Assembly (NCBI GenBank): GCA_013146195.2
Contig: CM028384.1
Span: forward strand, 70,903,990 to 70,967,989
Length of the DNA: 64,000 nucleotides
Source of the DNA: Codonopsis lanceolata
Taxonomy: Eukaryota > Streptophyta > Magnoliopsida > Asterales > Campanulaceae
Direction of reading: 5' to 3'
In this document: positions 45,961 to 56,529 of the stretch, in pieces
Layout: every line of letters begins with the position of its first letter
Position numbering within the stretch: the first letter of the stretch is position 1
Made by a program: the position numbers and the translations under genes
The notes under the pieces: model-generated
Databases searched by the model: none
What the model was told of the DNA's origin: nothing
What the model saw: the letters and a program-made list of their open reading frames with translations, nothing else

Positions 45961-47755
45961 TGTTGGAATGTTCCCTTTGGTCAGTTGGAAGTAGTTGCTG
46001 ATGTTTTGCCTCAGTAAAGTATACAAGCTTATATTTTTTATATCAACATTAAGCAACCGGCTGATGTAAAGGACATTTACTTTAAAGAAAAGTAGAAAAA
46101 GTGACATAAGTCTTGAATACAATATCAACTTTACATGTCACTTAAAGAGAGTTTTCTCTTCCATGTTTCATTCTTTTATATTAAAGTAAGATTACTTTTT
46201 CCCATATCGTCTGACATTACCTTTTGTAGCTCATACTTTTATTAGTTGGAAAGGTTTCCAAAAATCAAACACATGGTTTTGGAGCTCAATTAAACTTTAT
46301 GCATTTAATGCATTGTTGCCTCCAGCTGTATCTACTAAGACAAAATCCAACAGTTACAATTTACTGACTTGTGTTCTAAAGAGTTATCAGCAGTTAGAAG
46401 CTGCTGATCCTATTTAAGTGTCAGCAATCTTACATCTTTTGTTAAAACATTTCATTACTGACACTTACCTCATTTGTGCTTTGATAGATCTTAATATCTT
46501 ATACCTCTCACATAAGATCCATGTGATCTTGTGAAGAGATACTCTTCCGAATTATTAGCACAATTCAAATTCAAATTTGCTTATAACGGATTGGAATTCT
46601 CGACCTCTATATAAGGACATTGAAACATGGATTGAATATACTGGAGCATTCATTCATTTTCAAGCGATTATTTCTTTAAAGTGCTCCAGCCTTAAACATT
46701 TACTAGATGCCCTTTCATTTCAATTCTCTTTCTAGTTTTTGTTTAGACAATCATTGTATTGTTGTTCCTTTCTTCTTCCATATCTTTAAGAAACATTTGA
46801 TTGTCCCTCGAGTGTGATTATTTCTCAGTCATACTCTCAAACACTCGGTCAAAATAGTTTTTGTGCACGATCCATTAGTGTTCAAGTTTGTTTTTGCACT
46901 CAAATTTTCATTTGTGAAAACTTGTCAATAGTGTAGACTTTATACTTGTAATTGATGAAATAAATAGTGCATAGTTTTAAATCCAAGGTTGATCACATTG
47001 ATACTGGATGTAACACTTTTTATATTGTGAACCAGTCTTACTTAACATTTTTTTGTATTGCTTTTATTAAGTTATTATGTATTTATCAATGTTTACAAAA
47101 TTTATAGAAAACTTTGTTGGGCTTCAACATTACACAATAACTTAAGAAAAGTCTATTAATGCCTTTTATATATTATATATTTTATAAACAATTTAAGTAC
47201 TTTACATTTTTTGCCAAATAGATTGTTTGTCTAGCTGACGTGTCATTTATCAAAGTTATTGTTTCAGTAATAATCTTTGATGTACTTTATATATTATCAG
47301 CTAGCTGACGCTAGTTCTTTTTTTTTTTTTTTTTTTTAAAGAGGATCTATAGTGGTTCCCCACTTACCCCCTTAATTATCCCCAGAGATGCCTACTAGGG
47401 AGGGATAAACATCCCTTTAACCCCTGGGGGGGTTCGAACTCAGGACCTCCACGTGGTGTCCCAGCGCTCTGGCCATCAGGTCAAGTCCTAGTTCAGTCTT
47501 TCACTTGTTTATCTTTTTGCAACCTTTGTTAAAGCCACAAATTGCATCTTCTCACAAAGTATGCTGGTTTAACTTTGCTTATTTTTACAAGCAGCTTTGT
47601 GATATACACTTTCCAACCATTCCGCTGCCCCAACTAATTTAATAGTTGGTTACTTTGATTATCTATGGAAAGCGAATCAATTTATTTTAAATTAAAAATA
47701 ATTTAATTTTAATTGGTAAATAGACTATTCACCCCCCTCTAGCCTATTTCTAAGC
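45961..47755 (+). repeat. Copia-type LTR, apparently solo, with nested SINE
   Basis: Starts TGTTGGAATGTTCCC and ends ...TATTCACCCCCCTCTAGCC, matching in reverse the LTRs at 55475-56516 and 61835-62875 (for example CTTTCTAGTTTTTGTTTAGAC and GATCCATTAGTGTTCAAG). The region after it shows no primer-binding site or gag, so it seems to be a solo LTR. The SINE at 47318 lies near its 3' end. Confidence 0.65.
47318..47487 (-). mobile_element. tRNA-derived SINE
   Basis: On the minus strand it starts GACTTGACCTGATGGCCAGA with an A box (TGGCCAGAGCGCTGG), followed by a B box (GAGTTCGAACC). It ends in about 20 A residues, after AAGAGGATC in + orientation. CTAGTTC flanks both sides (47311-47317 and 47488-47494). 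About 170 bp. Confidence 0.88.
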
Positions 47756-47894
47756 CTCTATGGGACTTACACTTTACGAATTAAATTACATTAAATGAAT
47801 GAGTCTTAACAACTTGATTTAACGAATTAACTTTTTTCAAAATTTATTTATTAGATTTCTGTTAGACTTATTATTATTATTATTATTATTATTA

Positions 47895-47930
<36 letters not shown>

Positions 47931-48700
47931 GATCCATTAAGACAATATATATATACATTAATTAATTATTTCTCTTATTTTTTATTCAAACAATATATCT
48001 TTTCTTTTTATTTGTATTTATATATTTCATTCATTCTTTCATTTTTTTTATACAATAATATCTTTTTTTAACTCTTAAAAGCAATAACAAAAAAAAGGAC
48101 TCCCTTATAATTTAAGAACAAAAAAAAATCTTTACCAAATACAATGGCCAGGATTTAATCTGATCTCAGAGCGGTTGGGAAAAATTAATTACCAGTCAGA
48201 ATTGGTTTTTACCAAATACAATTACTGGTCATGATTATGTGAACCGTTTTTATCACATTTTTATCTCTACAAAACCCACTCCTCATTCTCTCCATCTCTT
48301 TCTCTCTCATTCTCAACCGTTTTTATCCACATTTTTTATCTCATCATTCATTTTCTCTCTCAATCTCTATCTTTTTCACTCTCTTCCTTATCAAAAAAAT
48401 ATTTTCACTATCCCGCCTAATACACTTTTTCTATAGACTATTCTATTATATTAGTTTTCATAATTTATTTTATAGTGTCATTATTCATTGATAAGTTACT
48501 AGATTTTGTCTTAAAGATTTTCAATATGTACATTATTTTTAATTTTTAGTTTGATGATATGCAATGATATACGAAAACAACGAACGTAAAGAAATATCCA
48601 AACATTCCCCAAAGAAATTTGTGTGAGAGTACGTTGGTTCAAAATAAGAGGGCAAATGACTGCACGTGCCTACGCATTAGCGAAGAGTCTTCCCCAGGGC
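47756..48700. other. Spacer with simple repeats upstream of ncRNA copy G
   Basis: Contains (TTA)n at 47868-47929 and a pyrimidine-rich stretch at 48240-48430. The frame 48239-48436 reads low-complexity pyrimidine-rich DNA. No gene. Confidence 0.5.
47868..47929. repeat. (TTA)n microsatellite
   Basis: About twenty ATT units with one G substitution. Confidence 0.95.
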
Positions 48701-48731
48701 AAAGACGTAAATGACGCAGTGGTACAGATAC

Positions 48732-48738
48732 TATAAAG
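48732..48738 (+). promoter_or_regulatory. TATA box of ncRNA copy G
   Basis: ACTATAAAGCTATAG, 57 bp before AATGAGGCT. A CACGTG motif lies about 60 bp further upstream (near 48663), a possible bZIP/bHLH site. Confidence 0.5.
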
Positions 48739-48788
48739 CTATAGTCACCGGCCAAATGCAGTCAATGTCGAGGTTGCTCAGCTCGCAG

Positions 48789-49241
48789 AATGAGGCTCCG
48801 GCGGAGAGAAGGGAGGTTTCTTTGAAAGGGTGGTTGCCCCTCTCTGCCAAATATGATCCTAATCCGATCATATGAGCCGATGATTTCATCGAAAAATCAA
48901 CAGCCCTTTTAACTGAGAAAGAAAATGAAATTGAATTCAGCTGTAGTCTGTAGCCATACGCTCTTTCTCTCTGTGATTACATACATACATATATATATAT
49001 ACTCCCTCCGTTTCAAAAATAATCGTGTGTTGCCGCGTGGGTAAGCCCTTTGGGTTGAAAGGCTGTGATGTGAAACAAAATCTGAGCAAAATCTGGGCAA
49101 TGTGGATCTAGAACCGTATCTTGGCGGGGCAACCAGGAGGGCATGTTTAAGAGAGTGAGAGACTCTGACATGCAACCTGTAGTTGCAGCCATGGCGGACC
49201 TCTCTCCCTTTGTCCGATTCATTACAGATCTGAGCCTCATT
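48789..49241 (+). ncRNA. Structured ncRNA family, copy G
   Basis: Last and apparently best-preserved unit. AATGAGGCTC at 48789 and GAGCCTCATT ending at 49241 form a perfect 10-bp terminal stem. Other blocks: GGGTGGTTGCCC near 48827, GCCGATGATTTC (48876-48887), AACAGCCCTTTT near 48899, AAAGGCTGTGATG (49058-49070), ATCTGGGCAA (49091-49100), TTGGCGGGGCAACC (49121-49134), GCAGCCATGGCGG (49185-49197) and TTGTCCGAT (49210-49218). The loop between the AACAGCC and GGCTGT strands carries TACTCCCTCCGTTTC, the end of a MITE. A TATA box lies 57 bp upstream. Chance open frames on the minus strand here are not conserved. Confidence 0.75.
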
Positions 49242-50099
49242 TTCTCCTCCTTAATTTTTTCCTACTATTTATTTGATATGTTGTTGGTACAGAGTGTTGT
49301 TTAAAAGATTTTCCAAGCTTTCTACAAATTAGGAGATTTCTTATTCGAATATCTATTGAAGAATCAATTGTGAAATTGCTGGTTATAATGTTATTGCGAT
49401 TTGTTGGTGTTTGAGATCTAATCAATTTTGACTAGTCAATGCTAGAATTCCTGTAAAAAACAAAAGTATTCCTCATAAAATTAGGGAGAAACTGTGCGCA
49501 CTCCACTTTCAGTTTTTGAATTATATTAAATAAAAACAAAATTGTAAACTAAATTAAAAATTATTATGCTAAGAGCATCCCAATGTTTAATATTTTTACA
49601 CGATTTCTTAACTGGGTCTTACTACCTCCTAGATATTTTTCTCTTTTTACCTATTTAATAATATATCTTTTTATTGTATATTGTTCTTAATATATTCTTA
49701 AATGGGTCCTACTGCTACCTTATTAATTTTACACTTCATTCTTATTTTTATATTTATCAACAAATAAATTTATTTCACCTTATTTAATATATTTCATATT
49801 TGAATATTTCGTATAATTAAATAATTAATTTATAAACTAAGAGATAAATTAATTTAAAAATAATAATTACATTATTATTTTTAAAATTTAAAATTTATAA
49901 TTTAATTAATAAATTATATATAAAACATATTTCATACATAACTCGTACAATAACATAAATAAAAAAATATGTAAAAACGTTAAAATTGAAAATAATACAT
50001 AAAATGATAAAATTACATAAAACAAAAATACTTCAAAAATTACGTCAAAACAATTCAATAATTAGAATTATATAAAAACGTCAATAATTAAACTTTGTC

Positions 50100-51412
50100 A
50101 CTAGTTGTCACCGTAACGACGTCATATATGCTCAACCAAGTTGGATCGAAGAGCATGATGGATGTTTCTATCACATACCTCTAAATTTCGCTGTATATAT
50201 TCTTGAAATGATTGTGTTAACCTATAGTTCACTTGTAGAAAGTCATAAATGACATCATCAGCCAAGTCTAACGTGATCACTCTCGGCCTCTACAATCATG
50301 TTATGTAGAATAATGCATTTGAGCATTATTTCTTTCAAGTTATCTGTATACCAAAACCTGTTAGGACCTTTGATAATTGTCAATCTTGATTGGAGCACTT
50401 CAAATGCTCGTTCGACATCTTTTCTTGCAGCCTCTTACATCTCTTTGAATTTCTTTCGCTTAGCATCTGATGACAGGCATGAAAAACTTTTCACAAAAGT
50501 AGCTCAATCCGGATAAATTCCATATGTTAGGTAGTATTCATTTGTAAACTGTGTGTCATTCACTTCGAAATTGCACGGCGGTGCATTTCCTTCGAGTACG
50601 TTATTGAATAAAGGTGATTCATATAGCACATTGAAATCATTACGAGAACCCACGACCCAAAAAAATGTATGTCATATCCATAAATCTGCAGACGCAATTG
50701 CTTCGAGCACAATTGTTGGCTTCCCATGACCTCTTGCATATCGACCTTGCCAAGTGACTGAACAATTTTTCCATTCCAAATGCATACAATCAAGACTTCC
50801 TAACATACTTGGAAATCCATGTCTTTGCTCCTGCATTTGAAGCAGACGTTGTGTATCATTAGCATTTGGTCTTCTCAAGTATTGACCTTCGAACAATTCA
50901 ATAATACATCGACAGAAGTTGAATATGCACTCGATGGTAGTTGTTTCTGCTAATCGGAGGTACTCGTCGAGATGATCGGTCGAAACTCCATAAGCCAATT
51001 GACAGATAGCTGCCGTGCATTTTTGAAGTGGTGAGAGACCTACTTTTCCGTATGCATCAGGTCTCTGTCGAAAATAACTTGAATGATTCTCCAATGCATT
51101 AACTATTTGAATGAATAAGTTACTATGCATTCGGAAGCGTCACCGAAATATATGATCGGGATACAATGATTGAGATGAAAAGTAGTCATTGATAAGTTTA
51201 GTATTTCCCGCTACACGATTTCGATTTATATATTTCCTCTTTTTCCTTTGACGACGCCTCTTGATGTTGGCTCTCTCCATTTCAATCATCTGTTACTGTA
51301 ATTTAATCATCTGCAAAACAATTTTTTCACCTTCAGACATGTTGGATTTGTCGTTTGATTATTCGATATGACTATTTGTGTTAGAGCTATTGGTAGAAGA
51401 AGAAGAAGACAT
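50100..51412 (-). pseudogene. Harbinger transposase (DDE nuclease, HARBI1-like) relic
   Basis: From the ATG at 51412 the N-terminus reads MSSSSSTNSSNTNSHIE then a stop. After more stops the conserved nuclease region opens at 51130: ENHSSYFRQRPDAYGKVGLS, LSPLQKCTAAICQLAYGVS and LGSLDCMHLEWKNC, the last carrying the first catalytic Asp of the DDE triad, then GRYARGHGKPTIVLEAIASA. A frameshift near 50675 is followed by GSRNDFNVLYESPLF, NEYYLT, then ARKDVERAFEVLQSRLTIIK and LKCIILHNMIVEAE at the C-terminus. In life this enzyme cuts and rejoins the element ends in the nucleus. At least four inactivating changes are visible. Confidence 0.85.
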
Positions 51413-51943
51413 CTTTAGTATAAAATGGAAGAGAGAATGAAGAAGTTGTGAAGTAATGAAGAAGGTTGAAGTGTTATTTTTATAGGGGAGAAAGAAAGGA
51501 TTAAAAACCCACTTACCCTCCCACTCACATAAAAGCAGCCACCCCCACCCCTCCCCAAATAAACCAATTGTTTCACCTTCAGACATGTTAAAAGTTACAT
51601 TAAAAAATGACATATAACCATTCTAATATTGAAAGTTACATGCAAAAAATTAATAATAAAACTTACATAAAAACATTCTAATATTAAAAGTTACATTAAA
51701 AATAATAATAATAAAACTTACATAAAAACATTCTAATATTAAAAGTTACATTTAAAAAATTAATATTGAAACTTACATAAAAACATTATAATATTAAAAG
51801 TAAACTTACATTAAACTACGAGCACTAAAATTCATACCCTTTCTTCCTCAACTGCACCATTACTTGTTCACATCAGTGTTTATACATGGCAAATTGTGTC
51901 GGACTCATGTGGAAAGTATCTTGAGTAAGAAAATCAATGTCTT

Positions 51944-53093
51944 TCACGAGCCTTTCACGCCCCTTTCTTTCTTCTCTTGATCATTTAGCTTCAGCTTCAA
52001 ATTTTTTTTTTCAAATTCTTGTTTTTTAATTTCTGAGTATTTATCTAACGACAACAACATCTCAAAAGAAAGCGTATGCATCCCATCTACATCTAAAGAT
52101 GTTTCAACTTTTCCTTTAGCTTTAGCATTCCTATTTGCCGCCTTTTGTCCAATCGGACGACTACGTAAATTGATTTCTTCCACATCTTCAACATCCACAC
52201 TAGTCTTAGAATGATCGCCCTCAGATTCAGACGTCTTAGATTTGTGGAGAAAATGATACAGAAGAATTTTTTAACACATCTCAAACATATTCAAAAAGAA
52301 AGTACTGACTTTTTTCTTGATGGTATATATCCCTTGCATTTTTCATTAAAATATCATCACTCCAACCGTTGTGTTTAGCATTGAGAAGCCTATTGTAGAT
52401 TTCGTTGAAGCTTCTCACTGATGGAGCAATTCTAGTTGACCAACGTGGTAGCAACTTTGCGATATCTCTCGGTATCGATTTACTTGGACGATATTCGTTG
52501 TAATAATCAGCTATACGCTTCCAATATTGCGCATTCTTTTGATTATTATCAACTAGTGGACATTGGCCAGTAGTCTGCACAGCTTCCATAAGCGCAAGAT
52601 CTTCATCTTTGGTCCATCTTGCATGTGTAGACTTGTGTTTACTCGGTACCGATTCCGGTTCTGGTACGGCGTCCAAATCAATTGTTTCTTAATTGATTTG
52701 CGTCTCGGGAACCGATGATGGCGTTCCCAACAAATTACCGGACGAAGTTGCAACTACACTTGTTCGACGTGAGTCATTCGAAGATATGTAAAATGGAGAA
52801 AATGCACGAGGCGAGCCTTACGGCATGAAAAATTGGTTTCCCGTAGGTTGCCAATAATTCGGAGGAAAGGGAACGTTACTAGGCGAGAAATTTGGAAATT
52901 TTTGCGGCATGTAGAAATTTGGATAATTGGGAACATTTGGATTGTTAGAAAAATTAGGCGAGTATTGAGGAGTAGATGAAAATTGAGAATTTTGAACATT
53001 CTTAGGAATAAGAGTGTTTTGAGTATTTTGATTTTCTTCAAAATATGAAGAATTTAGTAAATTTGGAAAAAGAATATTACCCATTGGATCCAT
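51944..53093 (-). pseudogene. Harbinger ORF1, Myb/SANT-like DNA-binding protein relic
   Basis: Starts MDPMGNILFPNLLN at 53093 with an Asn/Pro/Phe-rich leader. The Myb/SANT-like segment at 52676-52281 is well kept: HARWTKDEDLALMEAVQTTG, QYWKRIADYYNEYRPSKSIP, RWSTRIAPSVRSFNEIYNRL, WSDDILMKNARDIYHQEKSQ. The C-terminal segment at 52198-51944 has RPIGQKAANRNAKAKGK followed by a basic coiled-coil-like tail. Breaks at about 52755 and 52690 separate the N-terminal leader, and an intron may lie between the SANT and tail segments (52281-52200). In this family ORF1 recruits the transposase to DNA. Confidence 0.8.
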
Positions 53094-53553
53094 TTCGAAG
53101 ATACGTATGCAAAGAAAGTTATTTAAAAAAAAAGATGATGAAGAAATGGAAAAGAGAATAAGAAGTTGTGGAGTAAATGAATAATGTTGAAGTGGTATAT
53201 ATTGGGGAAGAAGGAAAGAATTACAAAAAAAAAGGTCTAAAAAAATTACAAACCAAAGCAGCCCCCTCCCCCACACACACTCCACATCCCCCCCCAAACA
53301 ATAAAAGTGATCAGACCCCCCCTCCCCCTCACATTCAGAAGCCCGGCTCCCCTTCCCAATGTAAACAGTGAACTTCCTATTTTAGAAGTTTTTTTTCTCC
53401 CTCCTACATGGAGCCTACATGGATTACATGGAGCCTACATGGATGGATAAGAATATTTTTACCATTGTTTAAAAGTGAATTCTTAATAGGAAGTTCTATA
53501 AGAAGGGTGTATTTTTGACAATGGTGATACTCTAAATATGCTCAAATTAGAGC

Positions 53554-54900
53554 ATCACCAATACAAGTGGATTTGATCTTACGTGGTCATGGCCAATACA
53601 AGTGAATTTGATTCTACGTTGTCGTGAATAATTCACACTCTCAATCATATGTAGGGGTGAGTAGCCTAGCCCATGAGCCCGTACAGCCCGCTGTGCCCGA
53701 CCCAAAATGCCCGTGCTCATGGGCTAATACATAGTGCTGGGGGCTTTAGAGATGTTAGATGCCCGCGGGCTCGGGCACACCCGAGCCTTCAAGTTCTAAT
53801 ATCCATCTAAGCCCGTCCCGACTCATCATCACATTAAGCTATTAAATTTTAAATATATTATAATTAAACCATTACTCTATTAGTATCTATTAGTATTTAT
53901 TTGTATTAGATATATCATATATAAAATTATATATAAACAAAATCATAAATTATATTATTATATACTACTATAATATATTATACAATAACAGAATCAACTA
54001 TCCAGATTAGTCAATATAGTGAATTAGTGATATACCAATAGGTCCAATACAAAAGGCCAAAACTTAAAAGGGAAAGTGAAAGTGTGAAACCCAAAATCAA
54101 ATTGACTGCTAGTCTGCTACCTTCGGTTCTTCACGGAATCTTGACGGAATCATGACCATTCGGCATAATCGTGACTTCCCGTTCCCAGTTCCCACTTCAT
54201 CGCTAGGTCCGCTACCCACTCGATATTATTTTTTCTCTTTGCGAGACATTGCAGATTTTGTTATCGTGTTCATGTAAATTTGTTATGATGTGAGTTTGTT
54301 TTTTTGCTTCTTTATTGAAAATAGCATTTGGGTTTCAAAATTTAGGTGTTCATGATGTTTGATTAGGGTTAATTGTCATCCGTGTGTTGAGTTTGCAAGT
54401 CAAATGAATGATTTCAAGGTTTTTGATCATATGTAGTTTTGTTTGGAAGCTAATGAAATAATGAAAACAATTTGTATTAGTTGAATTTTGGTTCTTCATA
54501 GTTTTGTTACATTGTAAACAATCGGAGAGCCCATCTAAGCCCGTTCCCGCCCGTGCCCGTCCAATGCCCATTCAATGATGCCCGTGGGCTTGTCTACGGT
54601 GCTGGGCTTTTTAAAATGATGCCCACTGCCATATGGACTTATATTGCGCATTACCAATGCTCGTGGGCTTAGGGCCCGTACACACTCCTAATCATATGTG
54701 TAATTTTTTTTCTTTTTGTTCACATTCAATCTAAATGGATCTCTCCAATACAAATATGGATGTAATCTCATGTGACATACATCCCACCATTAAAATAATA
54801 TTTTACAAAAAAATAAAAAATAAAAGAAAAGAATAACAACCAATAGAAATAGTTTTTTTTTAAAAATAATGATTACTAGGATGTATTCACCTTCTTAAGT
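53554..54900. mobile_element. MITE (AGAGCATC family) split by a hAT element
   Basis: AGAGCATCACCAATACAAGTG starts at 53554. The MITE resumes after 54698 with TGTGGATG-type sequence (CAAATATGGATGTAATCTCA) matching the 19030 copy, and ends near TTCTTAAGTAAAATG. Confidence 0.55.
53652..54690. mobile_element. Non-autonomous hAT element
   Basis: Starts TAGGGGTGAGTAGCC and ends GTACACACTCCTA; flanked by the perfect 8-bp duplication ATCATATG (53644-53651 and 54691-54698). Subterminal GCCCGTGCCCG and GGGCTTGGGC-like motifs at both ends. No transposase. Confidence 0.85.
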
Positions 54901-54909
54901 AAAATGTGA

Positions 54910-55470
54910 AAACCCGATTACCCATTGGGTTTATCTACGAATGCCACACCACCATTGAGTTTATCCACTAATACCAAAAAGTTTTAGCTCAACCGGTATT
55001 ACTCACTTCCCTTAATGGATGGGTCGGGTGTTTAAGCTTCACTAGAGGCATTGTTGCTCAAGCCTCACCAAAGGCATCATTGTTCTAGACGTATAACAAT
55101 ATCTTATATACTTTGTAGCCTTTCAAGACAAATAATAATATTAAGGTTTGGGGTAAGGTTAATGCCCTATCTAACCTTTTGAAAAGAAAAAAAAAATTCC
55201 ATTAATGCCGCCACCACTACCCACCGTCAACCGCTGCCTCCCAGCTCCGACAATTACCACTTAAAGCCATTGTCCATTGTCAACACCGTCTGCCGCCTAT
55301 CGCCGCCTCCATCCACCAACCAACATTGTCGCCCCCACACCACTACCACCATTATATGTTATTTACTTAAAAATGATAATAAATAGATATAAAACTTACT
55401 TTTAGTAGGAACTGAACTTGGATCAAATTGTTTACACTAAGGCTTGTTACTATAAGTCCAATTGGCAATA
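54910..55470. mobile_element. hAT relic of the 20530 family, with nested SINE
   Basis: GATTACCCATTGGGTTTATC, the C-rich patch CGCCACCACTACCCACCG and the tRNA-like GATCAAATTGTTTACACTAA region follow the same order as in 20680-20930. The right part is missing here, replaced by retroelement sequence, but a matching stretch occurs at 61665-61832. Confidence 0.6.
54977..55197 (+). mobile_element. tRNA-derived SINE
   Basis: TTTAGCTCAACCGGTATTAC is a Pol III A-box-containing head. GGGTCGGGTGTTTAAGC fits a decayed B box. The 3' end is GAAAAG followed by A10. CACTAATACC and CATTAATGCC flank it as a decayed target duplication. Confidence 0.6.
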
Positions 55471-55474
55471 AATA

Positions 55475-56516
55475 AGACAAGAGGGTGATGAATATCATTT
55501 TAAAACTTTAAGGGTTATTTTGAAAATCTTATAAACTAGCAGCGGAAAAGAGAAGTTTGTCAAAAAGCTGATACTTAGTCAGCCAGCTGATATAGAATGT
55601 TATTCTTTGTCAGCTTGCTAACACAGTATAAGTAGGAAAGAGATTTGTCAAGATCACAAGTATAAAGAAGGAACTGAAGCACTATTTATAAAACAACTAA
55701 GTAAACGACCAATGAAACTGACTGACACTTAAGTAGATTGAAGTTGCATAAGTGTTAGAATCATTTTGCAAGCTAATGAATAAATAACACGGTATGTAAA
55801 GTGATTCACAGTGTAAGATGCTACGTTCACTACCAAGTTGATGAAACTTGGATTTTTGAAGTGCACTAATATTATGAATAATCTATTTGATCACTAATGG
55901 ATCAATGTACAACAAAGACCGGTGTTTGATGAGTATTATTGAGAATCAATCACACTCGTGGGACAATCAAATGATTTGTCAATGAATGGAAAGTAGTGAT
56001 AAATAACAACACAATGACTGTCTAAACAAGATGTAGAAAGGAGTGGGAATTAAAGTCTATCTAGTAAGTGTCCAAGACTGGAGCATTTCAATTGAATGAT
56101 GGCTTGAGAGAATCAAATGAAGGCTTGAGAGAATCAAATGAATGCTTTAGTTTTTCTTCAATCATTGCTTCAATATCCTTATATAAAAGACTTGAGTTAC
56201 AATCCATTAGAGGCAATGTTTGAATTTGAATTTCTAATACTCAGAAAAGTATCTCTTCACAAGATTATAGGGATCTGGTGTAAAAGATATAAGAGATGAG
56301 ATCTTATCATAGCACAAACAAGGAAAGTGTTAGTAAGTCGATTGTTTGAACATATAAGGAAATAAACTGTTTTCAATACTCTCAAACTTTCAGCTGATAG
56401 AAAACTTAAGTATCTATTTTGTTGAAGAAAACATTTGTTTCATTAAGTTTGTTATGACGTGGATTACTAATGTTGTATATTTAATGGTTTTAAGTAAATC
56501 ATGCATAATTCCAACA
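55475..56516 (-). repeat. Copia-type LTR, minus orientation
   Basis: On the minus strand starts TGTTGGAATTATGC at 56516. It shares long blocks with the LTR at 61835-62875: ACCAAGTTGATGAAACTTGG, GATTTTTGAAGTGCACTAAT and GGATCAATGTACAACAA (+ strand). No polypurine tract lies upstream of its start, so it is solo or truncated. Confidence 0.65.
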
Positions 56517-56529
56517 GTTACTACTAGAC

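Larger units (their letters stand above)
49573..53532 (-). mobile_element. PIF/Harbinger DNA transposon, full-length but decayed
   Basis: Ends are GAGCATCCCAATGTTTAAT at the left and ACAATGGTGATACTC at the right, imperfect inverted repeats flanked by TAA (49570-49572 and 53533-53535), the 3-bp duplication of this superfamily. On the minus strand ORF1 precedes the transposase. Total about 3.96 kb. Both proteins carry stops or frameshifts, so it is not autonomous now, but it could be parental to the MITE at 38640. Confidence 0.88.

Noticed and set aside
13029..49241. Identity as U3, SRP RNA, RNase P/MRP, telomerase RNA, U1-U6 or a C/D snoRNA
   Set aside because: Boxes, lengths or template sequences expected for each are missing: no telomere-repeat template, no RNase P CR-I/CR-V motifs, no Sm site, no U3 A/A' boxes, and more than 400 nt for a C/D RNA.
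13029..49241. The seven units as MITEs, because their ends are inverted repeats (AATGAGGCT / AGCCTCATT)
   Set aside because: All are in one orientation, lie in one cluster, share upstream promoter sequence in at least two copies, lack target duplications, and conserve internal paired blocks rather than termini.
50298..50516. Plus-strand ORF at 50.3 kb
   Set aside because: It is the antisense of the Harbinger transposase C-terminus.
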